Shown here: positions 9,501 to 12,945 of the stretch, one piece after another
Numbering within the stretch: position 1 is the first letter of the stretch
Layout: every line of letters starts with the position of its first letter
Assembly (NCBI GenBank): GCA_902459845.2
Contig: CABPSV020000110.1
Coordinates: forward strand, 16,199-29,143
Source: Hepatocystis sp. ex Piliocolobus tephrosceles
Lineage: Eukaryota; Apicomplexa; Aconoidasida; Haemosporida; Plasmodiidae
Length of the DNA: 12,945 nt
Reading direction: 5' to 3'
Translations under genes and position numbers: made by a program
The notes under the pieces: generated by a model
Databases searched by the model: none
What the model saw: only the letters and a program-made list of their open reading frames with translations
Told to the model about the DNA's origin: nothing

Positions 9501-11112
9501 AAAAAAAAAATTATTAAATATAGCGTTAAGACGAAAAAAAAAAAAAATTTATTTGGACCTTTAAAATATTTGAAAAATTCTGAACAGTTAATAAAAAAAA
9601 TATTTAATTATAAAGAAAATGTTGTTCATTTGGCAATATATTTAAAAATAAAATTAAGTATATATAAAGTTCTTGAGGATTTACTAACCCTTTTAAATGA
9701 TATAATACATGAAATAAAATTTACTTTAACTTATTTTTTTTATAACGTAGAAAAGATTATTTTTCAGTTAAAAGAAATAATGATACGTTTGTTAATATTT
9801 TTAAATTTTAAATATGAATTTTCAAGTACTTCTAAACAATTATTACTTATTGACGTTATTATAGTAAAAACTTTATTTTTAGTATGTATTTTTTTAAAAA
9901 ATAAAATAATACCCTATTTATTTTTAAATAGTTTTAAAGTGTTGGATACACTTGTTAATAATTGTTCATACCAAAGTGAACCTAAAAATGAGTTTGAAGA
10001 TGCTCAGATTGCACGTTTATATGATAATAAAAACAAGCAAAATGATTTTTTTATATATGACGACACACATAAGTATGAACAAGACATGTCAAATGAATAT
10101 ATTTGTACAATCGAGTATTTTATACCTTTTTATATACACAAAAACAAACAAAAAGTTTTAATAAAAAATATGTTTAAAAATGAATTAAGATATACAAATA
10201 AAAAACCATTTCAAGATGTTTTTATTTTTATAATGAAATTATGGAAAAAAGGAACAAATCAATTGTTTTTTTATGAACATATTCATAATTTAAAAGAAAT
10301 TTATGATTATTTATTTAAAGACGCTATAATGAGTAAAACAAAAATATTAACTTTTATTAAAATGTTGTTGATGATTATTTATAAGATTAATTACCCAACT
10401 CCTCCTCGGTTTTTATCTACCCGTTGCTTTCCATTCGTTTCAAGCGCGACCTACATTTATAAATCAGTAAGGCCCCTTATTATGCCCGAACTTGTTTTTG
10501 TCCACTATGCCCGAGCTTGCTTTTTGTCCACTATGCCCGAACTTGTTTTTGTCCACTATATCCGAACTTAATATTTTTTTTTTTTTTTTATTTTACAGAA
10601 AAACATAAACAATTTTCCAAAAGTGGAGTCTTTCAAGTGTGTTGGCTATCTGACCAATGCGAAGGTAAATATATATTGTATAAAGTAACCACACACAAAA
10701 GTACAAACGTATGTATTTATACCCATGTCTGATGCTCACTCATTTATAATACGTTTACAATACGTTTATATTATATTATATTATATTATATTATATTATA
10801 TTATATTATATTATATTATATTATATTATATTATATTATATTATATTTTTTTTTTTTTTTTTTTTTGTCCTTTTTTTACAGGATAAAATAATATCAAGTT
10901 TTTACTACTGCAATATAAAAATAATTTTTCAAAAAAAAATCATAAGAGAAATTAATGTAAAATGTAAAGGTATAAATGTAACATATACTATTCATTTAAA
11001 AATAGATGATTGTAATTTTAAATATCTTACGATGTATTTAACCCCCCTTGATAAAAATAAAAACTTACTTGGATTAGCAAAAAAAACAATTTTTATACAT
11101 AAATACGTTTAA
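3561..11112 (+). CDS. INTS7-like protein, probable Integrator complex scaffold subunit
   Basis: Exons are 3561-10466, 10599-10664 and 10882-11112; both junctions are GT/AG in phase 0 and the product is 2400 residues. The start is AAAATGA, with an in-frame TAG at 3525-3527 upstream. The N-terminal 110 residues are Asn-rich; after that, helix-rich hydrophobic blocks alternate with Asn/Lys inserts. In-frame repeats are a Cys tract (518-555), KSQ hexamers (about 1072-1104), VNVGN (1184-1213), RS (1420-1480) and NTHKH (1604-1623). Residues 1932-1966 (YRIGIYCMNFG to KLW) align without gaps to the YRIARQASRMG to FYFW block of human INTS7, as I recall it. PTPPRFL (2279-2285) falls where INTS7 enters its C-terminal beta domain, and the end KKTIFIHKYV resembles INTS7 KTTIFVKSLE. 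In animals INTS7 is part of the Integrator backbone with INTS1 and INTS2, acting in nuclear RNA 3'-end cleavage and transcription attenuation; the same role here is inference. Human INTS7 is under 1000 residues, so most excess is low-complexity insertion. The alternative is a Plasmodium-specific helical-repeat protein. Confidence 0.93.
4932..4956. repeat. Uninterrupted poly(A) tract inside coding exon
   Basis: About 25 consecutive A residues encode part of a poly-lysine run near residue 460 of the INTS7-like protein. A shorter A tract of the same kind, also encoding Lys, occurs at about 5685-5704. Frame is kept across both. The mirror-image poly(T) makes long but meaningless minus-strand frames here. 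Confidence 0.95.
5112..5225 (+). repeat. 12-bp in-frame repeat encoding a Cys-x-Cys tract
   Basis: The DNA unit TGTAACTGCGAG/A is repeated in frame. It encodes residues 518-555, of which 19 of 38 are Cys, mostly as Cys-Asn-Cys-Glu. The first part is less regular (CCNCECDCNCECEFE), then five exact CNCE units follow. It sits between two hydrophobic, helix-like blocks. Confidence 0.95.
6774..6870 (+). repeat. 18-bp in-frame repeat encoding basic KSQ hexapeptides
   Basis: About five units of a hexapeptide K-S-Q-R-R-G/E (for example GKSQRR, EKSQRR). The DNA unit is close to GGGAAAAAGCCAAAGAAG. It makes a strongly basic, probably disordered segment of the INTS7-like protein. Confidence 0.92.
7110..7206 (+). 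repeat. 15-bp in-frame repeat encoding VNVGN
   Basis: Six exact copies of GTAAATGTGGGTAAT (7110-7199), aligned to codons, plus a partial seventh. They encode residues 1184-1213. A KNENN-type Asn/Lys repeat follows at about 7225-7265. The copies are identical at the DNA level, so expansion is recent or homogenised. Confidence 0.95.
7818..8000 (+). repeat. 12-bp in-frame repeat encoding an Arg-Ser tract
   Basis: About fifteen units of GGTAGGAGTATT or GGTAGGAGTAGT give Gly-Arg-Ser-Ile/Ser, residues 1420-1480. There are internal variants with Arg, Val or His in place of Gly near 7934-7980. The Arg-Ser pair is invariant while the other two positions drift. Confidence 0.95.
8370..8429 (+). repeat. 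15-bp in-frame repeat encoding NTHKH/NTQKH
   Basis: Four codon-aligned copies of AACACTCACAAACAT or its AACACTCAAAAACAC variant. They encode residues 1604-1623 of the INTS7-like protein and form a His-rich low-complexity insert. Confidence 0.93.
10467..10598 (+). other. INTS7-like intron 1 with a minisatellite
   Basis: The donor is AAATCA|GTAAGG (GT at 10467-10468) and the acceptor is TTTTACAG (AG at 10597-10598); 132 nt, phase 0. Unspliced reading continues for 34 codons through a repeat and stops at TAA 10569-10571. Splicing instead opens two further coding exons, whose sequence (FKCVGYLTNAK and the beta-rich tail) resembles the end of INTS7. Confidence 0.9.
10481..10570. repeat. 25-26 bp minisatellite inside intron 1
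   Basis: Three full units starting TATGCCCGAACTTG and ending GTCCAC (10481-10505, 10506-10531, 10532-10556), then a partial unit to 10570. The middle unit is 26 bp because of one extra T. The GC content is visibly higher than that of other noncoding DNA in this window. Confidence 0.93.
10665..10881 (+). other. INTS7-like intron 2 with a pentanucleotide repeat
   Basis: The donor is GCGAAG|GTAAAT (GT at 10665-10666) and the acceptor is TTTTTTTACAG (AG at 10880-10881); 217 nt, phase 0. The exon downstream is open for 76 codons to TAA 11110-11112 with coding-like composition. Most of the intron is a TTATA array followed by a T run, a strong polypyrimidine tract before the acceptor. Confidence 0.92.
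10766..10847. repeat. (TTATA)n pentanucleotide array
   Basis: About 16 perfect copies of a 5-bp unit within intron 2 of the INTS7-like gene, leading directly into the T run before the splice acceptor. Confidence 0.95.
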
Positions 11113-11623
11113 TTGGAATGAGAGTTTTTTTTTTTAAATACTACATATACATGATGTATAGTATAGCTATTTTTTACTCACTAGGAAAAGTTTACACACG
11201 TATGTAACTATATATAGAACATATAGCCACAACATATTATAAATTTAATCTTTTGTCATAAAAAAAAAAAAATAAATAAATAATAAAAAAAAAAAATATG
11301 ATAATATTTATAACTTTGTTTTATAAGTGCGTCAACATTATGTCATATACACATGCATGTATTTGTGCCTATACATATACATACATAAAATTTATGTTTG
11401 TGTTTGTGCATATATGTGGTTAAACATAGTTTTACACTAATCGTGCAAATTACGATTGTGTGTTGTTTTACATCTTTAGATTTTCCTACGCATATTTTTC
11501 ATTCCATTCCATTCCATCCATTTTATTTATTTTATTTTTTTTGTATGTATAAAATGTTTTTAAGTTAGACTTAGACCCAAAGCTTTAGTTTGTGTTATAT
11601 TGTCGCTATTTTAAAAAAGTTTT

Positions 11624-11700
11624 CATTTTTTTTACCTAATTTGTTCATTTTTTTTACCTAACTTGTTCATTTTTTTTACCTAACTTGTTCATTTTTTTAC
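11624..11700. repeat. 22-bp tandem repeat downstream of the INTS7-like gene
   Basis: Three full units of CATTTTTTTTACCTAACTTGTT (the first with T for C at one position) and a partial fourth. It begins about 510 bp after the stop codon. Confidence 0.93.
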
Positions 11701-11840
11701 TTTATTTTCTCATTTATTTTTTATGGTATATTATTACCACACAACATGAATGTAACACCGTCGTAGATAAAACCAGTTACGTGTGTATATACATGTAGCC
11801 CAACCTAATATTGTTCTCTTTTTTTTTTTTTTTTTCCCTA

Positions 11841-11892
11841 TAATACCGCTTTATACCGTTTTATACCGTTTTATACCGTTTTATACCGTTTT
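11841..11892. repeat. 10-bp tandem repeat (TATACCGTTT)
   Basis: About five units of a 10-bp motif, the first variant, following a T run at about 11820-11835. Confidence 0.92.
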
Positions 11893-12328
11893 GTTAATTT
11901 TATATAAGCATAAATATATAATTTTTAAATATAATTAAAAAAAAAATTAAATGCCAAACATATTACTTGAAAGATAATCTATACGGTGATATATTTTATG
12001 GATGACACATTTTATAGATGTTATATTTTATGTGTTACTTCACTCTTATTATTACATTAGTGAAGTTTTAAAAAAAAAGTACTAATTTTAAAAATCATTT
12101 TTTTGTTTTTTTTGTTTTTTTTTTTTTTGTTTTACAGTTGTTAAAATATATATATATATATATACATAAGGAAGAGTATATGTACACGTATACCTCAAAC
12201 ATAAACATACAAACCTCAGCCACCATTTTACTCACTCAGTTAGTCCTAAAAGTGAGCAATAAATATCTACCGACTTTCAACCGTTTTATACACTTATTTG
12301 TATGTTAATATAGCATATATGTGTATAC

Positions 12329-12438
12329 AAACATACACATACGTACGTGTTTGTAAAGTTATATATTTTTTTATAAACGTTTTAGAAAAGTTGCAAATTA
12401 AATTTATAAATGTGTATAAAAAAAAAAGAAATAATAAA
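12329..12438 (+). repeat. Left arm of a perfect 110-bp inverted repeat
   Basis: The sequence from AAACATACACATACG to GAAATAATAAA is the exact reverse complement of 12836-12945 over 110 bp. The identity includes a run of 10 A and a run of 7 T. The arm starts where its partner meets the window end, so the true outer boundary is unknown. It contains an ACGTACGT palindrome at 12341-12348. Confidence 0.97.
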
Positions 12439-12771
12439 GTAATAAAATTATAAAGTGATAAAATAATAAAGTAATAAAATTATAAAGTGATAAAATTATG
12501 AAGAATAAAATTATGAAGTGATGAAATAACATAAATAAGTGAATAGAATATACATATAAAAATGACACTTGTGATTATGTTTGTAAAGAGGAGGGAGATA
12601 AAAACACGCCACCATATATATATATAACATCACAATATCAGTTTTATATTTACATGTATATATATATATACCCAATTATTAATTATAATACGTAATATTA
12701 AATTTCAAAATGAGTAAAAAAAAAAAAAAGTTCACATAAAAAAAAAAAAAAATGAACAAAAAATTGATGAA

Positions 12772-12834
<63 letters not shown>

Positions 12835-12835
12835 A
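12439..12835. other. Spacer of the inverted repeat, low complexity
   Basis: The 397 bp between the arms begins with irregular repeats of the type AATAAAGTAATAAAATTATAAAGTGATAAA (about 12433-12530). It holds a less AT-rich patch at about 12560-12615 and ends in A runs, including about 53 consecutive A at 12775-12827. A 21-codon frame from ATG 12562 has no other support. No RNA gene was recognised. Confidence 0.6.
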
Positions 12836-12945
12836 TTTATTATTTCTTTTTTTTTTATACACATTTATAAATTTAATTTGCAACTTTTCTAAAACGTTTA
12901 TAAAAAAATATATAACTTTACAAACACGTACGTATGTGTATGTTT
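12836..12945 (-). repeat. Right arm of a perfect 110-bp inverted repeat, cut by the window end
   Basis: Exact reverse complement of 12329-12438 with no mismatch or indel. The match stops inside at 12835 (T where the left arm would predict C) and continues outward to the last base of the window, so the repeat may be longer than seen. Confidence 0.97.

Larger units (their letters stand above)
11113..12328. other. 3' intergenic region without a recognisable gene
   Basis: This region downstream of the INTS7-like stop presumably holds the 3' untranslated region. I find no open frame with coding character and no RNA gene. It contains A-rich stretches (11261-11296), a 22-bp repeat (11624-11700), a 10-bp repeat (11841-11892), T runs (about 11820-11835 and 12112-12128) and a (TA)n run near 12149-12163. 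A less AT-rich patch at about 12176-12300 is not simple sequence and stands out, but gives only a short frame. Confidence 0.6.

Noticed and set aside
10517..10732. Plus-strand 71-codon frame across the introns of the INTS7-like gene
   Set aside because: It crosses two good splice sites in the wrong frame for the exon between them; the spliced frame explains the region better.
12562..12627. A short plus-strand frame MTLVIMFVKRRE in the inverted-repeat spacer as a first exon
   Set aside because: It has 21 codons with no supported downstream exon in the window; too little to call.
12679..12864. Minus-strand 61-codon poly-Phe frame
   Set aside because: Produced by poly(A) on the plus strand within the inverted-repeat spacer.
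12329..12945. Terminal inverted repeats of a DNA transposon
   Set aside because: The 397-bp interior has no transposase-like frame, and no target-site duplication can be checked because the right arm is cut by the window end. Kept as an unexplained inverted repeat instead.

Overview
The window looks like nuclear DNA of a Plasmodium species. It is extremely AT-rich with long poly(A)/poly(T) and (TA)n tracts. One very long open frame is packed with Asn/Lys low-complexity insertions. Introns are short, use GT/AG and have pyrimidine-rich ends, and the start codon sits in an AAAATG context. I cannot name the species from sequence alone. I see no bacterial, organellar, viral or transposon genes.

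Layout. (1) Positions about 1-2163, minus strand: a divergent kinesin motor-domain gene. Three exons are well supported (1595-944, 843-609, 319-194) and join in phase. They carry an intact P-loop, switch I and switch II. A short first exon at 2163-2112 is proposed because no ATG opens the second exon in frame. The gene very probably continues past the left edge of the window. (2) 2164-3560: a head-to-head intergenic region of about 1.4 kb, presumably holding the promoters and 5' leaders of both flanking genes. (3) 3561-11112, plus strand: a three-exon gene for a protein of 2400 residues. Two small 3' exons were found by following in-phase GT/AG junctions past the apparent stop of the long frame. 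The C-terminal third resembles Integrator complex subunit 7 (INTS7), including a 35-residue ungapped Tyr-to-Trp block and a matching last strand. I call it INTS7-like with moderate confidence; it is swollen by Plasmodium-type low-complexity inserts. (4) 11113-12945: gene-poor sequence with several short tandem repeats. It ends in a perfect 110-bp inverted repeat (12329-12438 against 12836-12945) with a 397-bp spacer; the right arm runs into the window edge.

The two genes are divergently transcribed and need not be functionally linked: one encodes a microtubule-motor-like protein, the other a probable nuclear RNA-processing scaffold. The points most worth a second look are the inverted repeat (a recent structure or an assembly fold-back), the INTS7-like identification, the degenerate microtubule-binding side of the kinesin, and the in-frame minisatellites, especially a 38-residue stretch with Cys at 19 positions and an Arg-Ser repeat tract.
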